Shown here: one piece after another, positions 33,735 through 42,488 of the stretch
Position numbering within the stretch: the first letter of the stretch is position 1
How the letters are laid out: each line of letters begins with the position of its first letter
DNA from: Sphingomonas sanguinis
GTDB lineage: Bacteria > Pseudomonadota > Alphaproteobacteria > Sphingomonadales > Sphingomonadaceae
Reading direction: 5' to 3'
Length of the DNA: 50,039 bases
Assembly (NCBI RefSeq): GCF_001476905.1
Contig: NZ_LDTE01000051.1
Span: 1-50,039 of the forward strand
The notes under the pieces: model-generated
What the model saw: only the letters and a program-made list of their open reading frames with translations
Told to the model about the DNA's origin: nothing
Database searches by the model: none
Position numbers and translations under genes: made by a program

Positions 33735-35816
33735 ATGACCGATGCCACCATCAACGCCGACTCGCACCTCCACGAGGACGGGTCGATCGAGCGCCTGACC
33801 ATCGACACCATCCGTACCCTGTCGATGGACGCGGTGCAGCAGGCCAATTCGGGCCATCCCGGCACCCCCATGGCGCTGGCCCCGGTCGGTCATACCATCT
33901 GGTCGAAATTCCTGCGTTACGATCCGGCTCATGCCGATTGGCCCAATCGCGACCGCTTCGTGCTGTCGGTCGGCCATGCCTCGATGCTGCTCTACTCGCT
34001 GATCCACCTGGCGGGGATCGAAGAGATCGACGCAGACGGCAACAAGTCGGGCAAGCCCGCTCTCAGCCTCGAAGACCTGAAGGGCTTCCGCCAGCTCAAT
34101 TCCAAGACCCCCGGCCACCCCGAATATCGCCACACCACGGGCGTCGAGACGACGACCGGTCCGCTGGGTGCGGGCTGCGGCAACTCGGTCGGCATGGCGA
34201 TCGCCGAGCGCTGGCTGGCCGCGCACTTCAACCGCGAGGGTTTTCCGATCTTCGACCATGACGTCTACGTGGTCTGCGGCGATGGCGACATGATGGAAGG
34301 CGTCGCGTCCGAAGCCGCTTCGACCGCCGGTCACCTCAAGCTGTCGAACCTGTGCTGGATTTACGACTCGAACCAGATTTCGATCGAGGGCGGCACCGAC
34401 ATCGCGTTTGACGAAGACGTCGCCAAGCGGTTCGAGGCCTATGGCTGGAACGTACTGCACGTCGACGACGCCAATGACGTCGCCGCGCTGACCGCCGCGC
34501 TCGACAATTTCAAGGCGACCACCGACAAGCCGACCTTCATCGTCGTGAAGTCGGTCATCGGCTATGGCAGCCCCAAGGCGGGCAGCGAAAAGGCGCATGG
34601 CGAGCCGCTGGGCGAGGACGCGATCCGCGCCACGAAGAAGGCCTATGGCTGGCCCGAGGACGCCAAGTTCCTGGTCCCCGATGGCGTGCGCGAAGCTTTC
34701 CAGGGCGCGATCGAGGCCCGCGGCAAGCCGCTGCGCGACGCATGGGTCGCGATGATCGAGAAGTATCGCGCGGCCTATCCCGATCTCGCCGCCGAACTCG
34801 ACGCGATGCTCGCCGACACGCTGCCCGAGGGCTGGGATGCCGACATCCCGGTGTTCGAGGCGGATGCCAAGGGCGTCGCCAGCCGCGACTCGGGCGGCAA
34901 GGTGCAGAACGCCATCGCCGCCAAGGTGCCGTGGCTGATCGGCGGCTCGGCCGACCTCGCGCCCTCGACCAAGACGCTCATCAAGGACGGCGGCTCGTTC
35001 CAGGCGGGCAGCTATGGCGGGCGCAACATGCACTTTGGCGTGCGGGAGCATTCGATGGGCGCGATCGTCGACGGCATGGCGCTGTCGCATCTGCGCTCCT
35101 ATGGCGCGACCTTCCTGGTCTTTTCCGACTATATGCGCGCGCCGATCCGCCTCGCGGCGATCATGGAGCTGGGCGCGACCTTCGTCTTCACGCACGACTC
35201 GATCGGCGTGGGCGAGGACGGTCCGACCCACCAGCCGATCGAGCATCTGGCGACGCTGCGCGCGATCCCCGGCCTCGACACCATCCGCCCCGGCGACGCC
35301 AACGAAGTGGCCGAGGCGTGGCGCTGCGCCGTCGAGTCGGCCAGCCACCCGACCGCGCTGATCTTCTCGCGTCAGGCGCTGCCGACGCTCGACCGCAGCA
35401 AGTACGCGCCGGCTTCGGGCGTGAAGAAGGGCGGTTACGTGCTCGCCGATTGCGACGGCACGCCCGACCTGATCCTGATCGCGACGGGGTCGGAACTGTC
35501 GCTGGTGACGGACGCCTATGAGACGCTGAAGGCCGAGGGCAAGAAGGTCCGCGTCGTCTCGCTGCCGAGCTGGTATCGCTTCGAGCTGCAGGACGCGGCC
35601 TACAAGGACAGCGTGCTGCCGCGCGCCGTCACCAAGCGCCTCGCGGTCGAGCAGGCCGGGTCGATCGGCTGGGACCGCTATGTCGGGTTCGATGGTCGCA
35701 CGATCACCATGTCGACCTTCGGTGCCTCGGCCCCGCTCGCCAAGTTGCAGGACAAGTTCGGCTTCACCCACGACAATGTCGTGAAGGTGGCCCGCGAAAT
35801 GCTGGAGACCAAGTGA
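33735..35816 (+). CDS. tkt: Transketolase
   Basis: Transfers two-carbon units between sugar phosphates using thiamine diphosphate. The 693-residue form chosen here starts at 33735. It contains the N-terminal phosphate-binding helix region (TIRTLSMDAVQQANSGHPGTPM), the thiamine diphosphate motif (GDGDMMEGVASEAASTAGH ... DSNQISIEG), the pyrimidine-binding domain and a C-terminal domain with IATGSELSL. AAGG is about 12 nt upstream; an in-frame ATG at 33669 exists but lacks an obvious site. Its stop and the transaldolase start overlap by 1 nt (TGATG). Confidence 0.97.
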   Translation: MTDATINADSHLHEDGSIERLTIDTIRTLSMDAVQQANSGHPGTPMALAPVGHTIWSKFLRYDPAHADWPNRDRFVLSVGHASMLLYSLIHLAGIEEIDADGNKSGKPALSLEDLKGFRQLNSKTPGHPEYRHTTGVETTTGPLGAGCGNSVGMAIAERWLAAHFNREGFPIFDHDVYVVCGDGDMMEGVASEAASTAGHLKLSNLCWIYDSNQISIEGGTDIAFDEDVAKRFEAYGWNVLHVDDANDVAALTAALDNFKATTDKPTFIVVKSVIGYGSPKAGSEKAHGEPLGEDAIRATKKAYGWPEDAKFLVPDGVREAFQGAIEARGKPLRDAWVAMIEKYRAAYPDLAAELDAMLADTLPEGWDADIPVFEADAKGVASRDSGGKVQNAIAAKVPWLIGGSADLAPSTKTLIKDGGSFQAGSYGGRNMHFGVREHSMGAIVDGMALSHLRSYGATFLVFSDYMRAPIRLAAIMELGATFVFTHDSIGVGEDGPTHQPIEHLATLRAIPGLDTIRPGDANEVAEAWRCAVESASHPTALIFSRQALPTLDRSKYAPASGVKKGGYVLADCDGTPDLILIATGSELSLVTDAYETLKAEGKKVRVVSLPSWYRFELQDAAYKDSVLPRAVTKRLAVEQAGSIGWDRYVGFDGRTITMSTFGASAPLAKLQDKFGFTHDNVVKVAREMLETK

Positions 35817-36937
35817 TGAGCAAGCTGTCGGAACTGGGCGCCAAGGGCTGCGCCCCCTGGCTCGATTTCGTCGATCGCAAGTTCCTGGAGGCGAAGGGGC
35901 TGGAAAAGCTCGTTGCCGAGGACGGGCTGACCGGCGTCACCTCCAACCCGTCGATCTTCGAAAAGGCGATGGGGCATGGCGACGCCTATGACGCCACGCT
36001 CGCCGCCTTCGACAAGGAAAACCCCGGCGCGGCGACCATCGACCGTTACGAGCATCTGGCGATCCAGGACATCAAGGCGGCGGCGGACACGCTGAAGCCC
36101 GTCTATGACAAGCTGGACGCCAAGGACGGCTATGTCAGCCTGGAAGTGTCGCCCTATATCGCCGATGACACCGACGCGACCACCGCCGAGGCCGAAAAGC
36201 TGTGGCATGCGGTCGACCGCCCGAACCTGATGATCAAGATTCCGGGCACCGATGCGGGCGCGCCGGCCATCTCGGCGACCATCGCCAAGGGGATCAACGT
36301 CAACGTGACGCTGCTCTTCTCGGTCGACGCCTATATCAAGGTGGCCGAGGCTTATGCGTCGGGCCTCGAAGAGCGGGTCAAGGCGGGGCAGCCGATCGAC
36401 CGGATCGCCAGCGTCGCCAGCTTCTTCATCAGCCGCATCGACTCGGCGATCGACAAGAAGATCGACGAGCGCGTCGCCGCCGGTGATGCGGAAGCGGACG
36501 CCCTCAAGGCCGTGCGCGGCAAGGTCGCCATCGCCAACGCCAAGATGGCGTATCAATGGTATCTGGACTTCCTGAAGTCCGACCGCTGGCAGGCGCTGGC
36601 CGCCAAGGGTGCGCAGCCGCAGCGTCTGCTCTGGGCATCGACGGGGACCAAGGACCCGTCCTTCCCGGACACGCTCTATGTCGACACGCTGATCGGGCCG
36701 GACACGGTCAACACCATGCCGCCCAAGACGATGGACGCCTTCCGCGACCATGGCACCGTGGCCGAGACGCTGACCGCCGACATTGACGACGCCAAGCATG
36801 TGCTGGCCGAGGCGGAACGCCTGGGTCTCGACCTGAACGGTGTCACCGATACGCTGGTGCAGGAGGGGGTCGCCTCCTTCGTCAAGGCGTTCGACGATCT
36901 GCTCGGCGCGATCGGGCAAAAGCAGCCGGCGGCCTGA
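35816..36937 (+). CDS. tal: Transaldolase
   Basis: Moves the dihydroxyacetone unit from sedoheptulose 7-phosphate to glyceraldehyde 3-phosphate. The 373-residue size and sequence (GVTSNPSIFEKAM near the start; SYRHL-type segments absent) fit the bacterial long transaldolase group (TAL2-type) and not the 315-residue E. coli form. The Schiff-base lysine lies in NLMIKIPGTDAG. GGAGA is 7 nt upstream of ATG, which overlaps the transketolase stop by 1 nt. A strong hairpin terminator follows directly, so transcription of the downstream gnd group may be partly separate. Confidence 0.94.
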   Translation: MSKLSELGAKGCAPWLDFVDRKFLEAKGLEKLVAEDGLTGVTSNPSIFEKAMGHGDAYDATLAAFDKENPGAATIDRYEHLAIQDIKAAADTLKPVYDKLDAKDGYVSLEVSPYIADDTDATTAEAEKLWHAVDRPNLMIKIPGTDAGAPAISATIAKGINVNVTLLFSVDAYIKVAEAYASGLEERVKAGQPIDRIASVASFFISRIDSAIDKKIDERVAAGDAEADALKAVRGKVAIANAKMAYQWYLDFLKSDRWQALAAKGAQPQRLLWASTGTKDPSFPDTLYVDTLIGPDTVNTMPPKTMDAFRDHGTVAETLTADIDDAKHVLAEAERLGLDLNGVTDTLVQEGVASFVKAFDDLLGAIGQKQPAA

Positions 36938-36946
36938 GGCCCCGGC

Positions 36947-36980
36947 GGCCCCCTCCCCAAATACGGGGAGGGGGCCTTTT
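36947..36980 (+). terminator. Strong GC-rich terminator after tal
   Basis: GGCCCCCTCCCC pairs perfectly with GGGGAGGGGGCC across a short loop, followed by TTTT. It lies 10 nt after the transaldolase stop and 37 nt before gnd. It should end most transcripts from rpiA-tkt-tal, leaving the gnd part dependent on read-through or a promoter in the small gap. Confidence 0.85.
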
Positions 36981-37012
36981 CATTTCTCATCTCAGTAAAT
37001 GGAGTTCCCGCG

Positions 37013-37996
37013 ATGAAGATCGGTCTGGTCGGCCTTGGCCGCATGGGTGGCAATATCGCACGCCGCCTGATGCAGGCTGGGCATCAGGTGGTGGCCTGGG
37101 ATCGCAGCGACGAGGCGGTGCAGACGCTCGCCAAGGACGGCGCGGAAGCCGCCACCGGGCTGGAGGACATGGCCGGAAAGTTGGCCGATAAGGCGATCTG
37201 GTGGGTGATGCTGCCCGCCGGTGGCCCGACCGAAGACACGATCGCGGAAATCGCCAAGCTGGCCAAGGACGGCGACGTCGTCATCGATGGCGGCAACAGC
37301 TTCTACAAGGACGATATCCGTCGCGCCAAGATGCTGGCCGAGCATGGCATCCATTATGTCGATGTTGGCACCTCGGGCGGGGTCTGGGGCCTGGAGCGCG
37401 GCTATTGCATGATGATCGGCGGCGACAAGGAAACAGTCGACCATCTCGACCCGATCTTCGATGCGCTGGCACCGGGCCTGGGCACTATCGTCCGCACGCC
37501 GGGTCGCGTCGCCGACAAGGTCGATGAGCGCGCCGAAAAGGGCTATATCCATGCCGGACCGGCGGGTGCGGGTCACTTCGTCAAGATGATCCACAACGGC
37601 ATCGAGTACGGCCTGATGCAGGCCTATGCCGAGGGCTTCGACATTCTGAAGTCGAAGAACAGTGACAAGCTGCCCGAGGACGAACGCTTCGACCTGAACC
37701 TGACCGACATCGCCGAAGTCTGGCGTCGCGGCAGCGTGATCTCGTCGTGGCTGCTCGACCTGACCGCCATCGCGCTGGCCAAGGACGAGATGCTCGAACA
37801 GTTCTCGGGCCATGTCGCGGATTCGGGCGAGGGCCAGTGGACGATCGACGCCGCGATGGAGGAGAAGGTCCCGGCCAACGTCCTGACCGCCTCGCTCTTC
37901 GCGCGCTATCGCAGCCGGATCGAGCATACCTATGGCGACAAGGTGCTGTCGGCGATGCGCTTCGGTTTCGGCGGTCATACCGAAATCCCGCAATGA
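37013..37996 (+). CDS. gnd: 6-phosphogluconate dehydrogenase, short decarboxylating form
   Basis: Oxidises and decarboxylates 6-phosphogluconate to ribulose 5-phosphate, producing NADH or NADPH. At 327 residues it is the short type (YqeC/GndA-like), about 150 residues shorter than the E. coli enzyme; some short forms are reported to prefer NAD. The Rossmann loop is [16 protein letters not shown] (about 4-19), followed by DGGNSFYKD and the catalytic [19 protein letters not shown] motif (lysine and Asn). ATG at 37013 follows GGAG. Its stop overlaps the next gene's start (ATGA). Coenzyme preference is not clear from sequence alone. Confidence 0.95.
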   Translation: MKIGLVGLGRMGGNIARRLMQAGHQVVAWDRSDEAVQTLAKDGAEAATGLEDMAGKLADKAIWWVMLPAGGPTEDTIAEIAKLAKDGDVVIDGGNSFYKDDIRRAKMLAEHGIHYVDVGTSGGVWGLERGYCMMIGGDKETVDHLDPIFDALAPGLGTIVRTPGRVADKVDERAEKGYIHAGPAGAGHFVKMIHNGIEYGLMQAYAEGFDILKSKNSDKLPEDERFDLNLTDIAEVWRRGSVISSWLLDLTAIALAKDEMLEQFSGHVADSGEGQWTIDAAMEEKVPANVLTASLFARYRSRIEHTYGDKVLSAMRFGFGGHTEIPQ

Positions 37997-38814
37997 CGAA
38001 ATCCATCCGGCTCGTCGTGTCGGACGTCGATGGCACGCTCGTCGACCCCGACAAGAAGCTGCGCGCCGCCACCATCGCCGCCGTCCGGCGGCTGGAGGCG
38101 GCGGGCGTCGGCTTCACCATCATTAGCGCACGGCCACGTTCGGGGCTGGGCTGGCTGGCCGACGAACTGGCGATCGACGCACCGATCGGGGCGTTCAACG
38201 GCGGCACCGTGTTTCGCCGCGACGGCTCGGTCGATGCGCAATTCCGCGTGCCGGTCGCGGTGGTGAACGACGTGCTGGCGATAGCGGCGGACAAGCCGCT
38301 CACCATCTGGGTGTTTGCCGACGATCGCTGGTACGCCAGCAGCGGTGAAGGCACCCATGTCGATCATGAGCGCAAGGCGTCGTCGCAGGAGCCGGTCATC
38401 ACGCAGGACTTTTCCTCGCTCGTGGAGAAAGTCGACAAGATCACCTTGGTCAGCGACGATACCGACCTTCTGCGCGATCTACTCGAAAAGGCGAATGCGG
38501 CGCATGGGAAAGAAGCGACCATCGCCCAGTCGCAGACCTATTATCTCGACGTAACTGCGTTGAAGGCCAACAAGGGCGATGGCGTGGCGACGCTCGCCGA
38601 GGCGTTCGGCGTCTCGCTGGAGGAAGTGGCGGTGCTGGGCGATCAGGCGAACGACCTTCCCATGTTGACACGCGCCGGGCTGCCGATCGTGATGGCGAAT
38701 GCGCCGGATGCGGTTAGGGAACAGATATCGGTACACACCCGTTCCAACGCGGACGATGGTGTGGCCTATGCCATCGATACCCTTATCCTGCCCAGAATCG
38801 GAGTGCCTTCATGA
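37993..38814 (+). CDS. Cof-type HAD-IIB phosphatase
   Basis: A 273-residue haloacid dehalogenase phosphatase of the Cof/YbiV type, which usually acts on sugar phosphates. Motif I ([10 protein letters not shown], nucleophile and acid Asp), motif II ([10 protein letters not shown]) and motif IV ([11 protein letters not shown]) are present, and a cap domain fills the middle (about 85-190). Coupled to gnd (ATGA) and to the next phosphatase (ATGA). The substrate is unknown; its place in a pentose phosphate operon suggests a metabolite of that pathway or repair of a side product. Confidence 0.88.
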   Translation: MTKSIRLVVSDVDGTLVDPDKKLRAATIAAVRRLEAAGVGFTIISARPRSGLGWLADELAIDAPIGAFNGGTVFRRDGSVDAQFRVPVAVVNDVLAIAADKPLTIWVFADDRWYASSGEGTHVDHERKASSQEPVITQDFSSLVEKVDKITLVSDDTDLLRDLLEKANAAHGKEATIAQSQTYYLDVTALKANKGDGVATLAEAFGVSLEEVAVLGDQANDLPMLTRAGLPIVMANAPDAVREQISVHTRSNADDGVAYAIDTLILPRIGVPS

Positions 38815-39557
38815 AGCAACTGGTTGCGTTCGACCTCGACGGTACGCTGGCCGAAAGCAAGCAGCCCCTGGGCGAGCCGATGGGGGAGGCGCTGGCCGAC
38901 CTGCTCGACGTCGCACATGTCGCGGTGATCTCGGGCGGCGACTGGCCGCAGTTCGACAAGCAGGTCGCGAGCCGCCTGCCCGAACGTGCTAACCGCGCCA
39001 AGCTGTGGCTGATGCCGACCACCGGCACCAAGCTCTACACCTATCAGGATGGCAGCTGGACTCCGGTTTATGCCGAGCTGTTCGACGACGAAACCAAGGC
39101 GAAGATCCTGGAGGCGTTCGACGCCTCGCTGGAGGCGACCGGTTTCGTGCCCGAACAGACCTGGGGCGAGCGGATCGAGGATCGCGGCAGCCAGATCACC
39201 TTCTCCGCACTCGGCCAGCAGGCGCCGATCGATGCCAAGGAACATTGGGACCCCAAGTTCGAGAAGCGTAAGGTCATCCAGGCCGATCTGAAGCAGCGCC
39301 TGCCGGGCCTGTCGATCAACATGGGCGGCGCGACCTCGATCGACATCACGCGTGAGGGCGTCGACAAGGCGTACGGCCTGAAGAAGCTGCGCGACGCCAG
39401 CGGCATTGCGCTCGACGCGATGATGTTCATCGGCGATGCGATCTTCCCGGGCGGCAACGATTATCCGGCCAAGGAACTCGGCCTGGATACGGTGCGCGTG
39501 CGCGACCCGGAAGAGACGCTGGCCGTCATCGCGGGGATCGTCGCCTGCCTGAAGTGA
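38811..39557 (+). CDS. HAD-IIB hydrolase, phosphomannomutase-like
   Basis: A 248-residue member of the HAD-IIB group closest in layout to eukaryotic-type phosphomannomutase and related sucrose/mannosyl-glycerate phosphatases. It has the FDLDGTLAESK nucleophile motif, MPTTGTKLYTY, the Lys-rich cap boundary (KVIQADLKQRLPG) and a motif IV-like GDAIFPGGNDYPAKELG segment. Those features indicate a phosphate-transfer or phosphatase role on a hexose phosphate. It is coupled on both sides (ATGA with the preceding phosphatase, GTGA with heme oxygenase). Whether it is a mutase or a phosphatase cannot be told from sequence. Confidence 0.82.
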   Translation: MKQLVAFDLDGTLAESKQPLGEPMGEALADLLDVAHVAVISGGDWPQFDKQVASRLPERANRAKLWLMPTTGTKLYTYQDGSWTPVYAELFDDETKAKILEAFDASLEATGFVPEQTWGERIEDRGSQITFSALGQQAPIDAKEHWDPKFEKRKVIQADLKQRLPGLSINMGGATSIDITREGVDKAYGLKKLRDASGIALDAMMFIGDAIFPGGNDYPAKELGLDTVRVRDPEETLAVIAGIVACLK

Positions 39558-40063
39558 GCGATAGCGCGTCCGCCGTTTTGCGGGCGCGCACCGCTGCCGC
39601 GCATGAAGCGGTGGATGCGGCTTATGGCGGCTATCGGCTGGATGATCGGGAAAGCTATACGGCATTCCTGATCGCTCACGCCCGCGCGCTGCTGGCCGTC
39701 GAAGCGCGGTTGGCGGAGCGGAACATCGCTTTTCCCTGGCGGTCGCGACGCGCGGCGCTGATAGCAGACTTGGCCGCCCTCGGTCGTGAGATGCCCGAGC
39801 CCCTGCCGTTCGATCTGGCCGACGACGACGCGGCGCGCTGGGGCGCGCTTTATGTGACCGAGGGCTCGCGGCTGGGCGGCGTGATGCTCGCCCGGCAGGT
39901 GGGGGAGGGGCTTCCCCGTGCCTATCTGGAATCCGGTTTCGCGGCAGGGGAGTGGCGGGATTTTCGCCATGCGCTCGATGCTGCGGCTGGCGATGAGGCA
40001 TGGGTCGACCGCGCTGTTGTGGCGGCTGAGCAGGTCTTTGGACTATATCGTAGGGCCGCTTAG
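39554..40063 (+). CDS. Biliverdin-producing heme oxygenase
   Basis: Opens heme to biliverdin, iron and carbon monoxide. The 169-residue protein has the proximal His17 (TAAAHEAVD) and the flexible distal-helix motif YVTEGSRLGG. Biliverdin is the chromophore of the phytochrome encoded convergently 67 nt downstream, so this is best read as a BphO-type enzyme. Translation begins with GTG inside the stop of the phosphatase gene, and there is no separate ribosome binding site of strength, so it depends on the upstream operon. An iron-acquisition role (HmuO-like) cannot be excluded, though no heme-uptake genes are near. Confidence 0.9.
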   Translation: MSDSASAVLRARTAAAHEAVDAAYGGYRLDDRESYTAFLIAHARALLAVEARLAERNIAFPWRSRRAALIADLAALGREMPEPLPFDLADDDAARWGALYVTEGSRLGGVMLARQVGEGLPRAYLESGFAAGEWRDFRHALDAAAGDEAWVDRAVVAAEQVFGLYRRAA

Positions 40064-40080
40064 AGCAGGGCGACACTAAG

Positions 40081-40102
40081 CCCCTCCCCTGAAGGGGAGG
40101 GG
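40081..40102. terminator. Perfect 9-bp hairpin between heme oxygenase and phytochrome
   Basis: CCCCTCCCC pairs with GGGGAGGGG around the loop TGAA, in the 67-nt gap between two convergent genes. It can terminate both, and belongs to the repeated CCCCTCCC hairpin family in this window. Confidence 0.7.
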
Positions 40103-40130
40103 GCCATTTCAGACTGTCAGAGTCTCGCCC

Positions 40131-42287
40131 TCAATCGGCGATCGGTGCGATCACGATGGCCCGCAATCCGGGCTGGTTGTCGTCATATTCGATCGAGCCC
40201 GACAGACGCTGCATCATCGCGGCCATCATCCGGCTGCCGAAGCCGCGCCCGTGACCGGGCTCTTCATCACCCTTGCCGCGCCCCTGATCGGCGACGATCA
40301 GGCGCAGGCGGTTGCCATATTGCTCCAGCGTGATCGTCACTGGGCCCGGCGTGCCGTCATAGGCATATTTGGTGGCGTTGATGATCAATTCGGTCGTCAC
40401 CAGCCCCAGGTTGATCGCACGGTCGGTCGGCATCAGCACGGGCGCGAGGTCCAAGCGCATCATCGTCGCCCAGTCGCGGCCCATCGACTGCTTCATGTCG
40501 CCGACCAGCTCCTCCAGATAGCGGGCGAGGTCGACCGTCTGGATTTGGTCGTCGCGGTAGAGGCGGCGATGGACGAGCGCCACCGCCGACAGGCGTGCCT
40601 GCGCCTCGGTCAGCTGTTCACGGACACGCGGATCGTCCGCCGCCTTGGCCTGGAGAGACAGGAAGGACGAGACGAGTTGGAGGCTGTTCTGGACCCGGTG
40701 GTCTACCTCCTTCATCAGGACGTCCTTTTGCAGGAGCAGTGCTTCCTTGTCGTCGAGCGTGCGCTGCAAGGCGGTGTTCAGCCCGCGCAGGCGGTGGTTC
40801 TGCGCCGCGTCATGCAAGGCGCGGCGCAGGCGGTGGGCGGCCTCCACCTCTTCCATCGTCCAGCGGCGGGCGCGTCCGCGCACCGTCTCACGCCAGCTCT
40901 CGAACGATGTGCGCGGGTTGAGCGTGGCCTCGGGCGACAGGGCGACCGACTTGTGCGGATTGCCCGCCCATTCGACCTCTTCGACCTGCTCCGCGCGGAA
41001 CCAGAGAAGGGTGACGCCACCATCGACCAGCGGCAGCGCCAGCACGCCCGCCGCCGTCGAAACGATTGCCGCCGCGTCGGGCATGACGGAGGGCAGTTCA
41101 TGCGTGACGAAAAGCTCGCCGCCACCCCGGATTGCTGCCCAGCCGGCGATATCCAGGATGGCCAGATCGGGCGGGCAGGTGCCGTGCGCTTGCACCCGGC
41201 CCTGGTCAACGATGGCAAAGCCCGTCGCGCCCAGCATCGCCGTCATTTCGGGCATCAGGCGGCGGATGGCGGGGGCCGGATCGCCCAGGCCGATGATGCG
41301 TGGCAGCAAGCTGTCCTCGGCGGCGCGCAGGCGAAGCCGCTCGCGATAGAGTTCGGCCTCTTCGCGAGCGCGGATCTGCCGCGCCAGCGCGCCCGCCAGC
41401 GCGGCGGCGGCGGCGCGCAGGTCGGGCGACAGGCGGCGCGGGCTATAATGATGACAGGCGATCATGCCCCACAACACACCGTCCTTGACGATCGAGATGG
41501 AGGCCGAGGCCGCGACGCCCATATTCTTCAGATAGCGGACATGGATCGGCGACACGCTGCGCAGCGCGACGTCGCTCAGGTCGAGCGTCTCGAATCCCTC
41601 CGGCCGGATCGGCGCGGGGACGTAATCGACATCCGGGATGCAGCGCGTCCGGTTGCGGACGTAAAGGGCGCGCGCCTGTTTCGGAATGTCCGAGGCGGGA
41701 AAATGATGATGGAGGAAGGACGGCAGGCCAGCGCCGCGCGCCTCCGCCACCACGCGCCCGGCATCTTCGTCCAGAAAGCGATAGAGCATTACCCGGTCGA
41801 ACCCGGTGAGCATCTGAAAGGTGGTGGCCGCGCGCTCGAACAGCATCGGCAGGTCGCCGGTCCGCTCGAAACTGGTGACCGCCGCGTCGAGCCAGGCCAG
41901 GGGACTGCCCGTGCCCCAGGGCGCATCGACGATCCCGGCCTCCAGTTCTACCAGTACCCGCTCGCCCCCGATCCGGTGCGCGGTAACGGCGAAGCGCTCA
42001 GCGATGCCGTCGACCGGTACGCCCGCAACGACCGATCCCGGCCCGATCGGCAGATGGGCGACCATGCGCGCCACATCCTCGCCCAGCAGCGTGGCGAGCG
42101 GCTGTCCCAGCCATTCCGGGGCCAGCCGCTCCTCGATCGCGCCCGCGCCTGCAACGACATTTCCCGTGGCCGCATCGACCACGAGCAACAGGCCATGGGG
42201 CTGGATCGCCCCGGGGATATGAATCGGCTCCCGATCGCAGGCAGTGATGTCCATGTTGGGATCGGTGGCGATGGGGCGCGTGGCCAT
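40131..42287 (-). CDS. bphP: Bacteriophytochrome histidine kinase
   Basis: A red/far-red photoreceptor that binds biliverdin and controls a histidine kinase. The 718-residue protein (start at 42287) has the biliverdin-binding Cys17 in ITACDREPIHIPGAIQPHG, a PAS domain (about 20-125), a GAF domain (about 145-310) with the PASDIP motif (198-202; Asp200) and the conserved His279, and a PHY domain (about 325-485) with the PRTSF tongue motif. The kinase part is HisKA_2 type with phospho-acceptor His530 (LMKEVDHRVQNSL) and a HATPase domain (about 600-715). No receiver domain is fused. The ribosome binding site is weak, with AGAGGA about 17 nt upstream of ATG. HWE/HisKA_2 kinases often feed the general stress response in alphaproteobacteria; the partner here is unknown. 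Confidence 0.95.
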   Translation of the reverse strand: MATRPIATDPNMDITACDREPIHIPGAIQPHGLLLVVDAATGNVVAGAGAIEERLAPEWLGQPLATLLGEDVARMVAHLPIGPGSVVAGVPVDGIAERFAVTAHRIGGERVLVELEAGIVDAPWGTGSPLAWLDAAVTSFERTGDLPMLFERAATTFQMLTGFDRVMLYRFLDEDAGRVVAEARGAGLPSFLHHHFPASDIPKQARALYVRNRTRCIPDVDYVPAPIRPEGFETLDLSDVALRSVSPIHVRYLKNMGVAASASISIVKDGVLWGMIACHHYSPRRLSPDLRAAAAALAGALARQIRAREEAELYRERLRLRAAEDSLLPRIIGLGDPAPAIRRLMPEMTAMLGATGFAIVDQGRVQAHGTCPPDLAILDIAGWAAIRGGGELFVTHELPSVMPDAAAIVSTAAGVLALPLVDGGVTLLWFRAEQVEEVEWAGNPHKSVALSPEATLNPRTSFESWRETVRGRARRWTMEEVEAAHRLRRALHDAAQNHRLRGLNTALQRTLDDKEALLLQKDVLMKEVDHRVQNSLQLVSSFLSLQAKAADDPRVREQLTEAQARLSAVALVHRRLYRDDQIQTVDLARYLEELVGDMKQSMGRDWATMMRLDLAPVLMPTDRAINLGLVTTELIINATKYAYDGTPGPVTITLEQYGNRLRLIVADQGRGKGDEEPGHGRGFGSRMMAAMMQRLSGSIEYDDNQPGLRAIVIAPIAD

Positions 42288-42319
42288 CGGGCGAAAAATT
42301 CCTCTCTTCCCGCCACATG

Positions 42320-42336
42320 CCGGGTTTCCTACCCGG
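42320..42336 (-). promoter_or_regulatory. Small hairpin in the leader of the phytochrome gene
   Basis: CCGGGT / ACCCGG form a 6-bp stem with a 5-base loop, 33 nt upstream of the phytochrome start. It is in the region where its promoter or 5' leader must lie, and might influence expression. Confidence 0.25.
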
Positions 42337-42488
42337 TTGCAAATTCGCGAATGGGACAATCGATCCGATACGGAACCAAGCTTTGGCCCAAAGTGGGAAG
42401 AAGCGGCGGCGTTGGAACGAAGATTGCGCGTTTGGGTAATTTCCGTTTAAAGCACGGCCACGGACTCAAAGAGCCGCCTGGAGAGGAC

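Noticed and set aside
40251..42488. Open frame extending the isovaleryl-CoA dehydrogenase upstream through the phytochrome region
   Set aside because: It is antisense to bphP. The strong AGAGG site and family length fix the start at 42489.
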